Made by a program: the position numbers and the translations under genes | Part shown: one piece after another, positions 52,432 to 64,000 of the stretch | Layout of the letters: the number at the start of each line of letters is the position of its first letter | Position numbering within the stretch: the first letter of the stretch is position 1 | The notes under the pieces: model-generated | The model's database searches: none | The model's input: only the letters and a program-made list of their open reading frames with translations | Told to the model about the DNA's origin: nothing | From: Escherichia whittamii | GTDB lineage: Bacteria > Pseudomonadota > Gammaproteobacteria > Enterobacterales > Enterobacteriaceae | DNA length: 64,000 nucleotides | Assembly: GCF_014836715.1 (NCBI RefSeq) | Contig: NZ_JACSQI010000017.1 | Span: forward strand, 1 to 64,000 | Direction: 5' to 3'

Positions 52432-53645
52432 ATATTCTGCAATTTAATGTGCGACTGGCGGAAGGCGGAGCGGCAGGTGTGGCGTTAGATCTCCACCAGC
52501 GCGCGCTGCAACAGGGGCTGGCGTCACATTTTGTCTACGGCTACGGCAAAGGCGGCAAAGAGAGCGTCAGTCATCAACACTATCCGCAGGTAATCAAACA
52601 TACGCCGCGGATGACGGCGATGGTGAACATTGCACTGTTTCGTCTGTTTAATCGCGATCTGTTCGGCAATTTCAATGAGTTATACCGTTCCATTACCCGC
52701 ACATCGGGGCCGGTAGTCCTGCATTTTCATGTACTGCACAGCTACTGGTTGAATCTTAACAGCGTAGTGCGCTTTTGCGAAAAGGTGAAAAACCACAAAC
52801 CGGATGTCACCCTGGTCTGGACGCTGCACGACCACTGGAGTGTTACCGGGCGCTGCGCCTTTACCGACGGTTGCGAAGGCTGGAAAACGGGCTGTCAGAA
52901 ATGCCCGACCTTAAATAACTATCCGCCGGTAAAGATTGATCGCGCACACCAGCTGGTGGCGGGTAAACGCCAGTTGTTCTGCGAGATGCTGGCGCTGGGC
53001 TGTCAGTTTATTTCCCCCAGTCAGCATGTCGCTGATGCTTTTAATAGCCTGTACGGACCAGGACGCTGCCGGATTATCAATAACGGTATTGATGTGGCAA
53101 CCGAAGCGATTCTGGCGGACTTGCCTCCGGTGCGGGAAACTCAGGGCAAGCCGAAAATCGCGGTGGTAGCGCATGACCTGCGTTACGACGGCAAGACTAA
53201 CCAGCAACTGGTACGCGAGATGATGGCGCTGGGCGACAAAATCGAACTGCATACTTTCGGTAAGTTCTCGCCGTTCACCGCTGGTAACGTTGTTAATCAC
53301 GGCTTTGAAACTGACAAGCGCAAGTTGATGAGTGCGCTCAACCAGATGGATGCGCTGGTGTTCAGTTCTCGTGTCGATAACTACCCGCTGATTTTGTGTG
53401 AGGCGCTATCGATTGGCGTGCCGGTGATCGCCACCCATAGCGATGCGGCGCGGGAAGTGCTGCAAAAATCCGGTGGTAAAACCGTCAGCGAAGAAGATGT
53501 GCTGCAACTGGTGCAGTTAAGCAAACCGGAAATCGCACAGGCGATATTTGGTACCACGCTGGCTGAGTTCAGCCAACGCAGCCGCGCCGCCTACAGTGGA
53601 CAACAGATGCTGGAGGAGTATGTCAACTTCTATCAGAATCTGTAG
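52428..53645 (+). CDS. wcaC: WcaC, GT4-family glycosyltransferase
   Basis: 405 residues. GT-B fold with N-terminal FNVRLAEGGAAGVALDLHQRA and the C-terminal nucleotide-sugar-binding region around MDALVFSSRVDNYPLILCEA. A colanic acid repeat-unit glycosyltransferase, with exact sugar not determined from sequence. Overlaps wcaB and wcaD. Confidence 0.93.
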   Translation: MNILQFNVRLAEGGAAGVALDLHQRALQQGLASHFVYGYGKGGKESVSHQHYPQVIKHTPRMTAMVNIALFRLFNRDLFGNFNELYRSITRTSGPVVLHFHVLHSYWLNLNSVVRFCEKVKNHKPDVTLVWTLHDHWSVTGRCAFTDGCEGWKTGCQKCPTLNNYPPVKIDRAHQLVAGKRQLFCEMLALGCQFISPSQHVADAFNSLYGPGRCRIINNGIDVATEAILADLPPVRETQGKPKIAVVAHDLRYDGKTNQQLVREMMALGDKIELHTFGKFSPFTAGNVVNHGFETDKRKLMSALNQMDALVFSSRVDNYPLILCEALSIGVPVIATHSDAAREVLQKSGGKTVSEEDVLQLVQLSKPEIAQAIFGTTLAEFSQRSRAAYSGQQMLEEYVNFYQNL

Positions 53646-54826
53646 CTACCTGCTGCTGCCGCTGATTTACCTGCTGGTTAACGTCAAAATCGCCCAACTT
53701 GGCGAAAGTTTCCCCATCACCATCGTCACTTTTTTACCCGTCTTGTTACTGCTGTTTTTAGAGCGCATCAGCGTTAAAAAATTGATGATTGCCTTAGGGG
53801 TTGGTGCGGGACTCACTGCGTTCAACTACCTGTTTGGTCAGTCGTTGGATGCCAGTAAATACGTCACTTCAACCATGCTGTTTGTCTATATTGTGATCAT
53901 TATTGGCATGGTGTGGAGTATTCGCTTTAAAACGATTTCGCCACACAACCATCGCAAGATATTACGTTTCTTTTATCTGGTGGTCGGGCTGGTGGTGGCG
54001 CTGGCGGCGGTGGAGATGGCGCAAATTATCCTCACTGGCGGCAGCAGTATTATGGAGTCGATTTCGAAATATCTGATTTACAGCAATAGCTATGTACTGA
54101 ATTTCATTAAATTCGGCGGCAAGCGAACTACGGCACTTTATTTCGAACCGGCATTTTTCGCTCTGGCATTAATCTCAATTTGGCTCAGTATCAAACAGTT
54201 TGGTATCAAAACGCCTAAAACAGATGCTATGATTCTCGCAGGAATAATATTATCCGGATCGTTTTCAGGGGTTATGACTTTTATCCTGTTTTATTTGCTG
54301 GAGTGGGCATTTCAATATCTGAACAAAGAAGCGATTAAGAAAAAGTTACCGTTAGCATTGATTTCTCTGGCTGTATTCCTGGTTGGTGTGGTAATTGCTT
54401 TTCCTTATATTTCCACCCGTCTGGGAGATTTAGGTACGGAAGGATCGTCATCGTATTATCGTATTGTCGGTCCGCTGGTGATGGTCGGTTATTCTTTGAC
54501 CCATATTGACGGTGTAGTCAGATTTGGCTCACTTTATGAATATGTCGCATCATTCGGAATATTTAACGGTGCGGATGTCGGAAAAACCATAGACAATGGT
54601 TTGTATCTGCTGATTATTTATTTTTCCTGGTTTGCTGTGTTTTTATCGCTGTGGTACATGGGGAAAGTGATAAAAATGATGCTCAACGCTTTTGGCGATA
54701 ATCGCAATTTTCGCGTGCAGCTTTATCTTTTTACGCCTGTGTCGCTGTTTTTTACCGGTTCGATATTTAGCCCGGAATATGCATTTTTAATCGTCTGTCC
54801 GTTTATTTTGCGAAAGGCGTTAAATA

Positions 54827-54840
<14 letters not shown>
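53620..54840 (+). CDS. wcaD: WcaD, colanic acid polymerase (Wzy-like)
   Basis: 406 residues. Polytopic membrane protein with about ten or more hydrophobic segments and a large periplasmic loop, as in Wzy polymerases. It joins repeat units in the periplasm. The ATG at 53620 is chosen because GGAGG is directly upstream; the gene overlaps wcaC by 26 bp. The final residues (IHPK and stop) are encoded inside the ERIC element that begins at 54827, so the C-terminus is altered from the ancestral one. Confidence 0.92.
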
Positions 54841-54953
<113 letters not shown>

Positions 54954-54966
54954 ACGAGGTAAGAAC

Positions 54967-55713
54967 ATGTTGCTTAGTATAATCACCGTCGCGTTTCGTA
55001 ACCTTGAAGGGATAGTCAAAACACACGCCTCGCTGGCACATCTGGCGCAGGCGGTCGATATCAGCTTCGAATGGATTGTTGTCGATGGCGGTTCTAACGA
55101 TGGCACCCGTGAGTATCTGAAAAATCTCAATGGTATCTATAACCTACGCTTTGTTAGCGAGCCAGATAACGGTATCTACGATGCCATGAATAAAGGTATT
55201 GAGATGGCGCAAGGCAAGTTCGCGTTGTTTCTCAACTCAGGTGATATTTTTCATCAGGATGCCGCAAATTTTGTCCGTAAGTTAAAAATGCAACGAGATA
55301 ACGTGATGATCACCGGCGATGCGCTGCTGGACTTTGGCGACGGGCATAAAATTAAACGTAGCGCCAAACCGGGTTGGTATATTTATCACAGCCTGCCTGC
55401 CAGTCATCAGGCGATATTTTTCCCGGTATCTGGCTTGAAAAAATGGCGTTATGACCTGGAATATAAAGTTTCTTCCGATTACGCGTTGGCGGCCAAAATG
55501 TATAAAGCCGGTTATGCATTTAAAAAACTCAATGGCCTGGTGTCTGAATTTTCTATGGGTGGGGTATCTACCACCAATAATATGGAGTTGTGTGCTGACG
55601 CCAAAAAAGTCCAACGGCAAATATTACATGTGCCTGGCTTTTGGGCTGAATTATCCTGGCATTTACGCCAACGTACTACCTCAAAGACGAAAGCCTTATA
55701 TAACAAAAGCTGA
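54967..55713 (+). CDS. wcaE: WcaE, GT2-family glycosyltransferase
   Basis: 248 residues. GT-A fold: [19 protein letters not shown], then [14 protein letters not shown] and LFLNSGDIF (DxD-like). A colanic acid glycosyltransferase, sugar specificity undecided. Starts 13 bp after the ERIC element, with GAGGTAAGA just upstream. Confidence 0.93.
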   Translation: MLLSIITVAFRNLEGIVKTHASLAHLAQAVDISFEWIVVDGGSNDGTREYLKNLNGIYNLRFVSEPDNGIYDAMNKGIEMAQGKFALFLNSGDIFHQDAANFVRKLKMQRDNVMITGDALLDFGDGHKIKRSAKPGWYIYHSLPASHQAIFFPVSGLKKWRYDLEYKVSSDYALAAKMYKAGYAFKKLNGLVSEFSMGGVSTTNNMELCADAKKVQRQILHVPGFWAELSWHLRQRTTSKTKALYNKS

Positions 55714-55728
55714 ATATAAGGGGAAACG

Positions 55729-56277
55729 ATGCAAGATTTAAGTGGTTTCTCGGTGCCGAAAGGGTTCCGGGGCGGCAACGCTATTAAAGTTCAATTATGG
55801 TGGGCGGTACAGGCAACAGTATTTGCCTGGTCGCCACAAGTATTGTATCGCTGGCGGGCATTTTTATTACGTTTATTCGGCGCAAAAATAGGAAAAAACG
55901 TAGTGATTCGCCCGTCAGTAAAAATTACCTATCCGTGGAAATTAACCTTAGGTGATTACGCGTGGGTTGGTGATGAGGTCAATTTATATACCCTCGGCGA
56001 AATAACCATTGGTGCGCATTCGGTGATATCGCAAAAAAGTTATTTATGCACCGGCAGCCACGACCATGCAAGTCGACATTTCACCATTAACGCCACGCCC
56101 ATTGTGATTGGTGAGAAATGCTGGCTGGCAACCGATGTCTTTGTTGCCCCTGGTGTCACGATTGGCGACGGCACCGTCGTGGGGGCGCGAAGCAGTGTTT
56201 TTAAATCGCTTCCGGCAAATGCCATTTGCCGGGGGAATCCCGCAGTGGTGATACGCGAACGCGTTGAAACTGAATAA
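55729..56277 (+). CDS. wcaF: WcaF, hexapeptide-repeat acetyltransferase
   Basis: 182 residues. Left-handed beta-helix of the NodL/LacA/WcaF group, with repeats such as IGKNVVIRPSVKI, LTLGDYAWVGDEV and ITIGAHSVIS, and catalytic histidine region CTGSHDHASRHF. O-acetylates a colanic acid sugar (fucose). Preceded by GGGGAAACG. Confidence 0.94.
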   Translation: MQDLSGFSVPKGFRGGNAIKVQLWWAVQATVFAWSPQVLYRWRAFLLRLFGAKIGKNVVIRPSVKITYPWKLTLGDYAWVGDEVNLYTLGEITIGAHSVISQKSYLCTGSHDHASRHFTINATPIVIGEKCWLATDVFVAPGVTIGDGTVVGARSSVFKSLPANAICRGNPAVVIRERVETE

Positions 56278-56303
56278 ATTCAAAAAATACAGAGGAATAA
56301 GAC

Positions 56304-57425
56304 ATGTCAAAAGTCGCTCTCATCACCGGTGTAACCGGACAAGACGGTTCTTACCTGGCAGAACTGCTGCTGGAGAAAGGTTACGAAGTGCATGGTATTA
56401 AGCGTCGTGCATCGTCATTCAACACCGAGCGCGTGGATCATATTTATCAGGATCCGCACACCTGCAACCCGAAATTCCATCTGCATTATGGCGACCTGAG
56501 TGATACTTCCAACCTGACGCGTATTTTGCGTGAAGTGCAGCCCGACGAAGTGTACAACCTGGGCGCGATGAGCCACGTTGCGGTTTCCTTTGAATCACCG
56601 GAATATACCGCTGACGTTGATGCGATGGGTACCCTGCGTCTGCTGGAAGCGATCCGCTTCCTCGGTCTGGAAAAGAAAACCCGTTTCTATCAGGCTTCCA
56701 CTTCTGAACTGTACGGTCTGGTGCAGGAGATCCCACAGAAAGAAACCACGCCGTTCTACCCGCGCTCTCCGTATGCCGTCGCCAAACTGTACGCCTACTG
56801 GATAACCGTTAACTACCGCGAATCCTATGGCATGTACGCCTGCAACGGCATTCTGTTTAACCATGAATCCCCGCGCCGTGGCGAAACCTTCGTCACCCGC
56901 AAAATCACCCGCGCAATCGCCAACATCGCCCAGGGGCTGGAGTCCTGTCTGTATCTCGGAAATATGGATTCCCTGCGTGACTGGGGCCATGCCAAAGACT
57001 ACGTGAAAATGCAGTGGCTGATGATGCAACAGGAACAGCCGGAAGATTTCGTTATCGCTACCGGTGTTCAGTACTCCGTGCGCCAGTTCGTGGAAATGGC
57101 AGCGGCACAACTGGGTATCAAACTGCGCTTTGAAGGCACGGGCGTTGAAGAGAAGGGCATTGTGGTTTCCGTCACCGGGCATGACGCGCCGGGCGTTAAA
57201 CCGGGCGATGTGATTATCGCCGTTGACCCGCGTTATTTCCGTCCTGCTGAAGTTGAAACGCTGCTCGGCGACCCGACTAAAGCGCATGAAAAACTGGGCT
57301 GGAAACCGGAAATCACCCTCAGAGAGATGGTATCTGAAATGGTGGCTAACGACCTTGAAGCGGCGAAAAAACACTCGCTGTTGAAATCTCACGGCTACGA
57401 CGTGGCGATCGCGCTGGAGTCATAA
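56304..57425 (+). CDS. gmd: Gmd, GDP-mannose 4,6-dehydratase
   Basis: 373 residues. First step from GDP-mannose to GDP-L-fucose. Short-chain dehydrogenase features: NADP loop [15 protein letters not shown], the YxxxK in [12 protein letters not shown] and STSELYG with the catalytic Thr/Ser-Glu. 26 bp after wcaF. Confidence 0.97.
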   Translation: MSKVALITGVTGQDGSYLAELLLEKGYEVHGIKRRASSFNTERVDHIYQDPHTCNPKFHLHYGDLSDTSNLTRILREVQPDEVYNLGAMSHVAVSFESPEYTADVDAMGTLRLLEAIRFLGLEKKTRFYQASTSELYGLVQEIPQKETTPFYPRSPYAVAKLYAYWITVNYRESYGMYACNGILFNHESPRRGETFVTRKITRAIANIAQGLESCLYLGNMDSLRDWGHAKDYVKMQWLMMQQEQPEDFVIATGVQYSVRQFVEMAAAQLGIKLRFEGTGVEEKGIVVSVTGHDAPGVKPGDVIIAVDPRYFRPAEVETLLGDPTKAHEKLGWKPEITLREMVSEMVANDLEAAKKHSLLKSHGYDVAIALES

Positions 57426-57427
57426 GC

Positions 57428-58393
57428 ATGAGTAAACAACGAATTTTTATCGCAGGCCATCGCGGGATGGTCGGTTCCGCCATCAAACGTCAGCTCGAAC
57501 AGCGTGGTGATGTGGAACTGGTATTACGTACCCGCGACGAACTGAATCTGCTGGACAGCCGCGCGGTGCATGATTTCTTTGCCCGCGAGCGCATTGACCA
57601 GGTTTATCTGGCGGCGGCGAAAGTGGGCGGTATTGTTGCCAACAACACGTATCCGGCGGATTTCATCTACCAGAACATGATGATTGAGAGCAACATCATT
57701 CACGCCGCGCACTTGAACGACGTGAACAAACTGCTGTTTCTCGGATCGTCCTGCATCTACCCGAAACTGGCAAAACAGCCGATGGCAGAAAGCGAGCTGT
57801 TGCAGGGTACGCTGGAGCCGACCAACGAGCCTTACGCCATTGCCAAAATCGCCGGGATCAAACTGTGCGAATCTTACAACCGCCAGTATGGACGTGATTA
57901 CCGTTCGGTCATGCCGACCAACCTGTACGGGCCGCACGACAACTTCCATCCGAGTAACTCGCACGTGATCCCCGCATTGCTGCGCCGCTTCCACGAGGCG
58001 ACGGCACAGAATGCGCCGGACGTGGTGGTGTGGGGCAGCGGTACACCGATGCGCGAATTTCTGCATGTCGATGATATGGCGGCAGCAAGCATTCACGTGA
58101 TGGAGCTGGCGCACGAAGTCTGGCTGGAAAATACTCAGCCGATGCTGTCACACATTAACGTCGGTACGGGCGTTGACTGCACCATCCGCGAACTGGCGCA
58201 AACCATCGCCAAAGTAGTGGGCTATAAAGGGCGTGTGGTTTTCGATGCCAGCAAACCGGACGGTACGCCGCGCAAACTGCTGGATGTAACGCGCCTGCAT
58301 CAGCTTGGCTGGTATCACGAAATCTCACTGGAAGCGGGGCTTGCCAGCACCTACCAGTGGTTCCTTGAGAATCAAGACCGCTTTCGGGGGTAA
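57428..58393 (+). CDS. fcl: Fcl (WcaG), GDP-L-fucose synthase
   Basis: 321 residues. Epimerises and reduces the Gmd product to GDP-L-fucose. NADP motif [10 protein letters not shown] at the start, LGSSCIYPK, and YxxxK in [13 protein letters not shown]. Starts two bp after gmd. Confidence 0.97.
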   Translation: MSKQRIFIAGHRGMVGSAIKRQLEQRGDVELVLRTRDELNLLDSRAVHDFFARERIDQVYLAAAKVGGIVANNTYPADFIYQNMMIESNIIHAAHLNDVNKLLFLGSSCIYPKLAKQPMAESELLQGTLEPTNEPYAIAKIAGIKLCESYNRQYGRDYRSVMPTNLYGPHDNFHPSNSHVIPALLRRFHEATAQNAPDVVVWGSGTPMREFLHVDDMAAASIHVMELAHEVWLENTQPMLSHINVGTGVDCTIRELAQTIAKVVGYKGRVVFDASKPDGTPRKLLDVTRLHQLGWYHEISLEAGLASTYQWFLENQDRFRG

Positions 58394-58395
58394 TG

Positions 58396-58875
58396 ATGTT
58401 TTTACGTCAGGAAGACTTTGCCACGGTAGTGCGCTCGACTCCGCTTGTCTCTCTCGACTTTATTGTCGAGAACAGTCGCGGCGAGTTTCTGCTTGGCAAA
58501 AGAACCAACCGCCCGGCGCAGGGTTACTGGTTTGTGCCGGGAGGGCGCGTGCAGAAAGACGAAACGCTGGACGCCGCATTTGAGCGGCTGACGCTGGCGG
58601 AACTGGGGCTGCGCTTGCCGATGACAGCAGGCCAGTTTTACGGCGTCTGGCAGCATTTTTATGACGATAACTTCTCCGGCACGGATTTCACCACTCACTA
58701 TGTGGTGCTCGGTTTTCGCCTGAAAGTGACGGAAGAGGAGCTGTTTCTGCCGGATGAGCAGCATGACGATTACCGCTGGCTGACGCCGGACGCGCTGCTC
58801 GCCAGTGACAATGTTCACGCTAACAGCCGCGCTTATTTTCTCGCAGAGAAGCGTGCCGGAGTACCCGGATTATGA
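58396..58875 (+). CDS. gmm: Gmm (NudD), GDP-mannose mannosyl hydrolase
   Basis: 159 residues. Nudix-fold enzyme that hydrolyses GDP-mannose or GDP-glucose to GDP and the sugar by C-O cleavage. The Nudix box is the modified family version ([17 protein letters not shown] and AELGL), lacking the usual REUxEE glutamate. Of two ATGs (58393, 58396) the second fits GGGGG spacing better. Overlaps wcaI by four bases. Confidence 0.95.
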   Translation: MFLRQEDFATVVRSTPLVSLDFIVENSRGEFLLGKRTNRPAQGYWFVPGGRVQKDETLDAAFERLTLAELGLRLPMTAGQFYGVWQHFYDDNFSGTDFTTHYVVLGFRLKVTEEELFLPDEQHDDYRWLTPDALLASDNVHANSRAYFLAEKRAGVPGL

Positions 58876-60095
58876 AAATACTGGTCTACGGCATTAACTA
58901 CTCGCCGGAATTAACCGGTATCGGCAAATATACTGGCGAGATGGTGGAATGGCTGGCGGCACAAGGCCACGAGGTGCGGGTCATTACCGCGCCGCCGTAC
59001 TACCCGCAATGGCAGGTGGGCGAGAATTATTCCGCCTGGCGTTACAAAAGAGAAGAGGGGGCAGCCACGGTGTGGCGCTGCCCGCTGTATGTGCCAAAAC
59101 AGCCGAGCACCCTGAAACGCCTGTTACATCTCGGCAGTTTTGCCGCCAGTAGTTTTTTTCCGCTGATGGCGCAACGTCGCTGGAAGCCGGATCGCATTAT
59201 CGGCGTGGTGCCAACGCTGTTTTGTACACCGGGAATGCGCCTGCTGGCGAAACTCTCTGGTGCGCGCACTGTGCTGCATATTCAGGATTACGAACTGGAC
59301 GCCATGCTGGGACTGGGCCTTGCCGGAAAAGGCAAAGGCGGCAAAGTGGCACAGCTGGCGACAGCCTTCGAACGTAGCGGACTGCATAACGTCGATAACG
59401 TCTCCACGATTTCGCGCTCGATGATGAATAAAGCCGTTGAAAAAGGCGTGGCGGCGGAAAACGTCATCTTCTTCCCCAACTGGTCGGAAATTGCCCGTTT
59501 TCAGTATGTCGCAGAGGCCGATGTTGATGCCCTTCGTAACCAGCTTGGCCTGCCGGATAACAAAAAAATCATTCTTTACTCCGGCAATATTGGTGAAAAG
59601 CAGGGGCTGGAAAACGTTATTGCAGCCGCCGATCGCCTGCGCGATGAACCGTTGATTTTTGCCATTGTCGGGCAGGGCGGCGGCAAAGCGAGGCTGGAAA
59701 AAATGGCACAGCAACGTGGACTGACCAATTTGCAATTTTTCCCGCTGCAATCGTATGAAGCCTTGCCTGCGCTGCTGAAGATGGGCGATTGCCATCTGGT
59801 GGTGCAAAAACGCGGTGCGGCAGATGCTGTATTGCCGTCGAAGCTGACCGATATCCTGGCGGTAGGCGGTAACGCGGTGATTACCGCAGAAGCTCACACA
59901 GAACTGGGGCAGCTTTGCGAAACCTTTCCGGGGATTGCGGTTTGCGTGGAACCGGAATCGGTCGAGGCGCTGGTGGCGGGGATTCGCCAGGCGCTGCTGC
60001 TGCCCAAACACAACACGGTGGCACGTGAATATGCCGAACGCACGCTCGATAAAGAGAACGTGTTACGTCAATTTATAAATGATATTCGGGGATAA
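58872..60095 (+). CDS. wcaI: WcaI, GT4-family glycosyltransferase
   Basis: 407 residues. GT-B fold: [20 protein letters not shown] at the start, [15 protein letters not shown] in the second domain, and a C-terminal [20 protein letters not shown] binding loop. Colanic acid glycosyltransferase, fucose transfer proposed. Two bp before manC. Confidence 0.94.
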   Translation: MKILVYGINYSPELTGIGKYTGEMVEWLAAQGHEVRVITAPPYYPQWQVGENYSAWRYKREEGAATVWRCPLYVPKQPSTLKRLLHLGSFAASSFFPLMAQRRWKPDRIIGVVPTLFCTPGMRLLAKLSGARTVLHIQDYELDAMLGLGLAGKGKGGKVAQLATAFERSGLHNVDNVSTISRSMMNKAVEKGVAAENVIFFPNWSEIARFQYVAEADVDALRNQLGLPDNKKIILYSGNIGEKQGLENVIAAADRLRDEPLIFAIVGQGGGKARLEKMAQQRGLTNLQFFPLQSYEALPALLKMGDCHLVVQKRGAADAVLPSKLTDILAVGGNAVITAEAHTELGQLCETFPGIAVCVEPESVEALVAGIRQALLLPKHNTVAREYAERTLDKENVLRQFINDIRG

Positions 60096-60097
60096 TT

Positions 60098-61534
60098 ATG
60101 GCGCAGTCGAAACTCTATCCAGTCGTGATGGCTGGTGGCTCCGGTAGCCGCTTATGGCCGCTTTCCCGCGTACTTTACCCCAAGCAGTTTTTATGCCTGA
60201 AAGGCGATCTCACTATGCTGCAAACCACCATCTGCCGCCTGAACGGCGTGGAGTGCGAAAGTCCGGTGGTGATTTGCAATGAACAGCACCGTTTTATTGT
60301 TGCGGAACAGTTGCGTCAACTGAATAAACTTACCGAGAACATTATTCTCGAACCGGCCGGGCGCAACACAGCTCCCGCCATTGCGCTGGCGGCGCTGGCG
60401 GCAACACGTCATAGCCCGGAGAGCGACCCGCTAATGCTGGTGCTGGCGGCAGATCATGTGATTGCTGATGAAGACGCTTTTCGCACCGCCGTGCGTAACG
60501 CTATGCCGTATGCCGAAGCGGGCAAACTGGTGACTTTTGGCATTGTGCCGGATCTACCAGAAACCGGTTATGGCTATATTCGTCGTGGTGAAGTGTCTGC
60601 GGGCGAGCAGGATGCGGTGGCCTTTGAAGTGGCGCAGTTTGTCGAAAAACCGAATCTGGAAACCGCCCAGGCTTATGTGGCAAGCGGTGATTATTACTGG
60701 AACAGCGGTATGTTCCTGTTCCGCGCCGGACGCTATCTCGAAGAACTGAAAAAATATCGCCCGGATATTCACAACGCCTGTGAAAAAGCGATGAACGCCG
60801 TCGATCCGGATCTCGATTTTATTCGCGTGGATGAAGAAGCATTTCTCGCCTGCCCGGAAGAGTCGGTGGATTACGCAGTCATGGAACGTACGGCTGATGC
60901 CGTTGTGGTGCCGATGGATGCGGGCTGGAGCGACGTCGGTTCCTGGTCTTCATTATGGGAGATCAGCGCCCACACCGCCGAGGGTAACGTTTGCCACGGT
61001 GATGTGATTAATCACAAAACCGAAAACAGCTATGTGTATGCCGAATCTGGCCTGGTGACCACCGTCGGGGTGAAAGATTTGGTGGTGGTGCAGACCAAAG
61101 ACGCGGTGCTGATTGCCGACCGTAATGCAGTACAGGATGTGAAAAAAGTGGTCGAGCAGATCAAAGCCGATGGCCGCCATGAGCATCGGGTGCATCGCGA
61201 AGTATATCGCCCGTGGGGCAAATATGACTCTATCGACGCAGGCGACCGCTACCAGGTGAAACGCATCACCGTGAAACCGGGCGAGGGTTTGTCGGTACAG
61301 ATGCACCATCACCGCGCGGAACACTGGGTGGTGGTAGCGGGAACGGCAAAAGTCACTATTGACGGTGATATCAAACTGCTTGGTGAAAACGAGTCGATTT
61401 ATATTCCGCTGGGGGCAACGCACTGCCTGGAAAATCCGGGGAAAATTCCGCTCGATTTAATTGAAGTACGCTCCGGCTCTTATCTCGAAGAGGATGATGT
61501 GGTGCGCTTCGCGGATCGCTACGGACGGGTGTGA
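60098..61534 (+). CDS. manC: ManC (CpsB), mannose-1-phosphate guanylyltransferase
   Basis: 478 residues. Makes GDP-mannose from mannose-1-P and GTP. Pyrophosphorylase signature [15 protein letters not shown] near residue 10 and FVEKP further on. The C-terminal cupin domain ([20 protein letters not shown]) is typical of the bifunctional PMI-GMP family, but this E. coli member is annotated mainly as the guanylyltransferase. Confidence 0.97.
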   Translation: MAQSKLYPVVMAGGSGSRLWPLSRVLYPKQFLCLKGDLTMLQTTICRLNGVECESPVVICNEQHRFIVAEQLRQLNKLTENIILEPAGRNTAPAIALAALAATRHSPESDPLMLVLAADHVIADEDAFRTAVRNAMPYAEAGKLVTFGIVPDLPETGYGYIRRGEVSAGEQDAVAFEVAQFVEKPNLETAQAYVASGDYYWNSGMFLFRAGRYLEELKKYRPDIHNACEKAMNAVDPDLDFIRVDEEAFLACPEESVDYAVMERTADAVVVPMDAGWSDVGSWSSLWEISAHTAEGNVCHGDVINHKTENSYVYAESGLVTTVGVKDLVVVQTKDAVLIADRNAVQDVKKVVEQIKADGRHEHRVHREVYRPWGKYDSIDAGDRYQVKRITVKPGEGLSVQMHHHRAEHWVVVAGTAKVTIDGDIKLLGENESIYIPLGATHCLENPGKIPLDLIEVRSGSYLEEDDVVRFADRYGRV

Positions 61535-61535
61535 A

Positions 61536-61726
<191 letters not shown>

Positions 61727-61815
61727 ATGAATACCGAATCGCGATGTAAATAACGACAAAAACAAAATTGGCCGCTTCGGTCAGGGTCAACTATTGCCTG
61801 AAAAAGGGTAACGAT

Positions 61816-63186
61816 ATGAAAAAATTAACCTGCTTTAAAGCCTATGATATTCGCGGAAAATTAGGCGAAGAACTGAATGAAGATATCGCCTGGCGCATTG
61901 GTCGCGCCTATGGCGAATTTCTTAAACCGAAAACCATCGTTTTAGGCGGCGATGTCCGCCTCACCAGCGAAACCTTAAAACTGGCGCTGGCGAAAGGTTT
62001 ACAGGATGCGGGCGTTGATGTGCTGGATATCGGCATGTCCGGCACCGAAGAGATCTATTTCGCCACTTTCCATCTCGGCGTAGATGGCGGTATTGAAGTC
62101 ACCGCCAGCCATAATCCGATGGATTACAACGGCATGAAGCTGGTGCGCGAAGGGGCTCGCCCGATCAGCGGTGATACCGGACTGCGTGACGTCCAGCGCC
62201 TGGCGGAGGCCAATGACTTCCGGCCTGTCGATGAAACAACACGCGGTAGTTATCAGCAAATCAACCTGCGCGACGCTTACGTTGATCACCTGTTCGGCTA
62301 TATCAACGTCAAAAACCTCACGCCCCTCAAACTGGTGATCAACTCCGGTAACGGCGCTGCGGGGCCAGTGGTGGATGCCATCGAAGCTCGTTTTAAAGCC
62401 CTCGGCGCACCCGTGGAATTAATCAAAGTGCACAATACGCCGGACGGCAATTTCCCCAACGGTATTCCTAATCCCCTGCTGCCGGAATGCCGCGACGACA
62501 CCCGTAATGCGGTTATCAAACACGGCGCGGATATGGGCATTGCCTTTGATGGCGATTTCGACCGTTGCTTCCTGTTTGACGAAAAAGGGCAGTTTATCGA
62601 GGGCTACTACATCGTCGGCCTGCTGGCAGAAGCGTTCCTCGAAAAAAATCCCGGCGCAAAGATCATCCACGATCCGCGTCTCTCCTGGAACACCGTTGAT
62701 GTGGTGACTGCCGCAGGCGGCACGCCGGTAATGTCGAAAACCGGACACGCCTTTATTAAAGAACGTATGCGCAAGGAAGACGCCATCTACGGTGGCGAAA
62801 TGAGCGCCCACCATTACTTCCGTGATTTTGCCTACTGCGACAGCGGCATGATCCCGTGGCTGCTGGTAGCCGAACTGGTGTGTCTGAAAGAGAAAACGCT
62901 GGGCGAACTGGTGCGCGACCGGATGGCGGCATTTCCGGCAAGCGGTGAGATCAACAGCAAACTGGCGCAACCCGTTGAGGCGATTAACCGCGTGGAACAG
63001 CATTTTAGTCGCGAGGCGCTGGCAGTGGATCGCACCGATGGCATCAGCATGACCTTTACCGACTGGCGCTTTAACCTGCGCTCCTCCAACACCGAACCGG
63101 TAGTGCGTCTGAATGTGGAATCGCGTGGTGATGTGCCGCTGATGGAAGCCCGAACGCAAACTCTACTGACGTTGCTGAACGAGTAA
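61816..63186 (+). CDS. manB: ManB (CpsG), phosphomannomutase
   Basis: 456 residues. Converts mannose-6-P to mannose-1-P. Alpha-D-phosphohexomutase signature with the phosphoserine in [15 protein letters not shown] and metal-binding DGDFDRC. The ATG at 61816 gives the family length and has AAGGG upstream; 16 extra codons in frame are leader. Confidence 0.97.
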   Translation: MKKLTCFKAYDIRGKLGEELNEDIAWRIGRAYGEFLKPKTIVLGGDVRLTSETLKLALAKGLQDAGVDVLDIGMSGTEEIYFATFHLGVDGGIEVTASHNPMDYNGMKLVREGARPISGDTGLRDVQRLAEANDFRPVDETTRGSYQQINLRDAYVDHLFGYINVKNLTPLKLVINSGNGAAGPVVDAIEARFKALGAPVELIKVHNTPDGNFPNGIPNPLLPECRDDTRNAVIKHGADMGIAFDGDFDRCFLFDEKGQFIEGYYIVGLLAEAFLEKNPGAKIIHDPRLSWNTVDVVTAAGGTPVMSKTGHAFIKERMRKEDAIYGGEMSAHHYFRDFAYCDSGMIPWLLVAELVCLKEKTLGELVRDRMAAFPASGEINSKLAQPVEAINRVEQHFSREALAVDRTDGISMTFTDWRFNLRSSNTEPVVRLNVESRGDVPLMEARTQTLLTLLNE

Positions 63187-63197
63187 TGTCTGTTTTT

Positions 63198-63221
63198 CCC
63201 TTACCCCATTGCGAGTAAGGG
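63198..63221. other. Hairpin between manB and wcaJ
   Basis: Stem CCCTTAC/GTAAGGG with a ten-base loop and no T-run. Confidence 0.4.
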
Positions 63222-63240
63222 GCTGATAACAGGAACAACG

Positions 63241-64000
63241 ATGACAAATCTAAAAAAGCGCGAGAGAGCGAAAACCAATGCATCGTTAATCTCTATGGTG
63301 CAACGCTTTTCAGATATCACCATCATGTTTGCCGGGCTATGGCTGGTTTGTGAAGTGAGCGGACTGTCATTTCTCTACATGCACCTGTCGGTGGCGCTGA
63401 TTACGCTGGTGGTGTTCCAGATGCTGGGCGGCATTACCGATTTTTATCGCTCCTGGCGCGGTGTTCGGGCAACGACAGAATTTGCCCTGTTGCTCCAAAA
63501 CTGGACGTTAAGCGTGATTTTCAGCGCCGGACTGGTGGCGTTTAATAATGATTTCGATACGCAACTGAAAATCTGGCTGGCGTGGTATGGGCTGACCAGC
63601 ATTGGTCTGGTGATTTGCCGTTCATGCATTCGCATCGGTGCGGGCTGGCTGCGTAATCATGGCTATAACAAGCGCATGGTCGCGGTGGCCGGGGATTTAG
63701 CCGCCGGGCAAATGCTGATGGAGAGCTTCCGTAATCAGCCGTGGTTAGGGTTTGACGTGGTGGGCGTTTACCACGACCCGAAACCGGGCGGCGTTTCTAA
63801 CGACTGGGCGGGCAATCTGCAACAACTGGTCGAGGATGCGAAAGCGGGCAAGATTCATAACGTCTATATCGCGATGCAAATGTGCGACGGCGCGCGGGTG
63901 AAGAAGCTGGTCCATGAACTGGCGGACACTACCTGTTCGGTGTTGCTGATCCCCGATGTTTTTACCTTCAACATTCTCCATTCACGTATCGAAGAGATGA
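63241..64000 (+). CDS. wcaJ: WcaJ, undecaprenyl-phosphate glucose-1-P transferase (partial, cut by window end)
   Basis: The frame opens at ATG 63241 (MTNLKKRERAKTNASLIS) and runs open to the last base, giving 253 residues of about 464. It is not in the usual ORF list because no stop is reached. The visible part has four membrane segments (about 20-140) and the CoA-binding-like region (VAVAGDLAAGQMLM, then VVGVYHD). The catalytic C-terminal domain lies beyond the window. It loads glucose-1-P on undecaprenyl phosphate as the first step of colanic acid synthesis. Confidence 0.94.
   Translation, partial: MTNLKKRERAKTNASLISMVQRFSDITIMFAGLWLVCEVSGLSFLYMHLSVALITLVVFQMLGGITDFYRSWRGVRATTEFALLLQNWTLSVIFSAGLVAFNNDFDTQLKIWLAWYGLTSIGLVICRSCIRIGAGWLRNHGYNKRMVAVAGDLAAGQMLMESFRNQPWLGFDVVGVYHDPKPGGVSNDWAGNLQQLVEDAKAGKIHNVYIAMQMCDGARVKKLVHELADTTCSVLLIPDVFTFNILHSRIEEM

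Overview
The window is chromosomal DNA of Escherichia coli or a very close Escherichia. The proteins match the known E. coli families almost residue for residue, and the order is the conserved rcn-thi-yeg-gat-bae/mdt-alkA-udk-asmA-colanic acid block, read here in the opposite direction to the usual K-12 map. It is not K-12: gatR and gatC are intact, a parDE-type toxin-antitoxin pair follows trhP, and an ERIC element sits between wcaD and wcaE. No rRNA, tRNA, CRISPR array, insertion sequence or prophage was found.

Layout: 1-76 is sequencing-adapter sequence (degenerate P7 plus Nextera mosaic end), not genome. 77-1707 holds the nickel/cobalt genes rcnB, rcnA and rcnR; the rcnA-rcnR regulatory interval is missing. 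1801-3515 is a TPP riboswitch with thiM-thiD. 3581-8411 holds the GH25 lysozyme-like yegX, the GntR regulator yegW and the yegTUV operon (transporter, ADP-ribosylglycohydrolase fold, PfkB kinase). 8668-9720 is fbaB. 9948-16201 is the complete galactitol operon gatYZABCD with gatR. 16292-20051 holds yegS, the sRNA cyaR (which overlaps a P2-type attB core), trhP, a toxin-antitoxin pair and yegP. 20295-31277 is the leftward mdtABCD-baeSR envelope-stress/efflux operon with a BaeR box. 31513-35183 holds a sib/ibs antisense toxin locus and the yegL-yegK-yegI (vWA, PP2C, kinase) operon. 35196-41918 holds yegD (Hsp70-like), alkA, dgcE (yegE) and udk. 42010-46584 holds dcd, asmA, a highly structured non-coding element flanked by REPs, and yegH. 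46791-64000 is the colanic acid cluster, from the RcsAB box and JUMPstart/ops through wza-wzb-wzc, wcaABCDEF, gmd, fcl, gmm, wcaI, manC and manB to a wcaJ cut by the window end.

How it works together: thiM/thiD salvage thiazole and HMP under TPP control. GatABC imports galactitol as the 1-phosphate, GatD oxidises it to tagatose-6-P, and the Gat system (enzyme II, dehydrogenase, GatYZ aldolase) feeds glycolysis under GatR. BaeSR senses envelope stress and drives MdtABC. The cps operon makes GDP-mannose (ManB, ManC) and GDP-fucose (Gmd, Fcl), builds the repeat unit (WcaJ, A, B, C, E, F, I), polymerises it (WcaD) and exports it (Wza, Wzb, Wzc). The items most worth checking are the rcnA/rcnR junction, the structured 44585-44905 element, the adapter at the left edge, the ERIC insertion at the wcaD 3' end, a 28-codon ORF at 19578, and two poorly understood modules (yegTUV-W and yegLKI).
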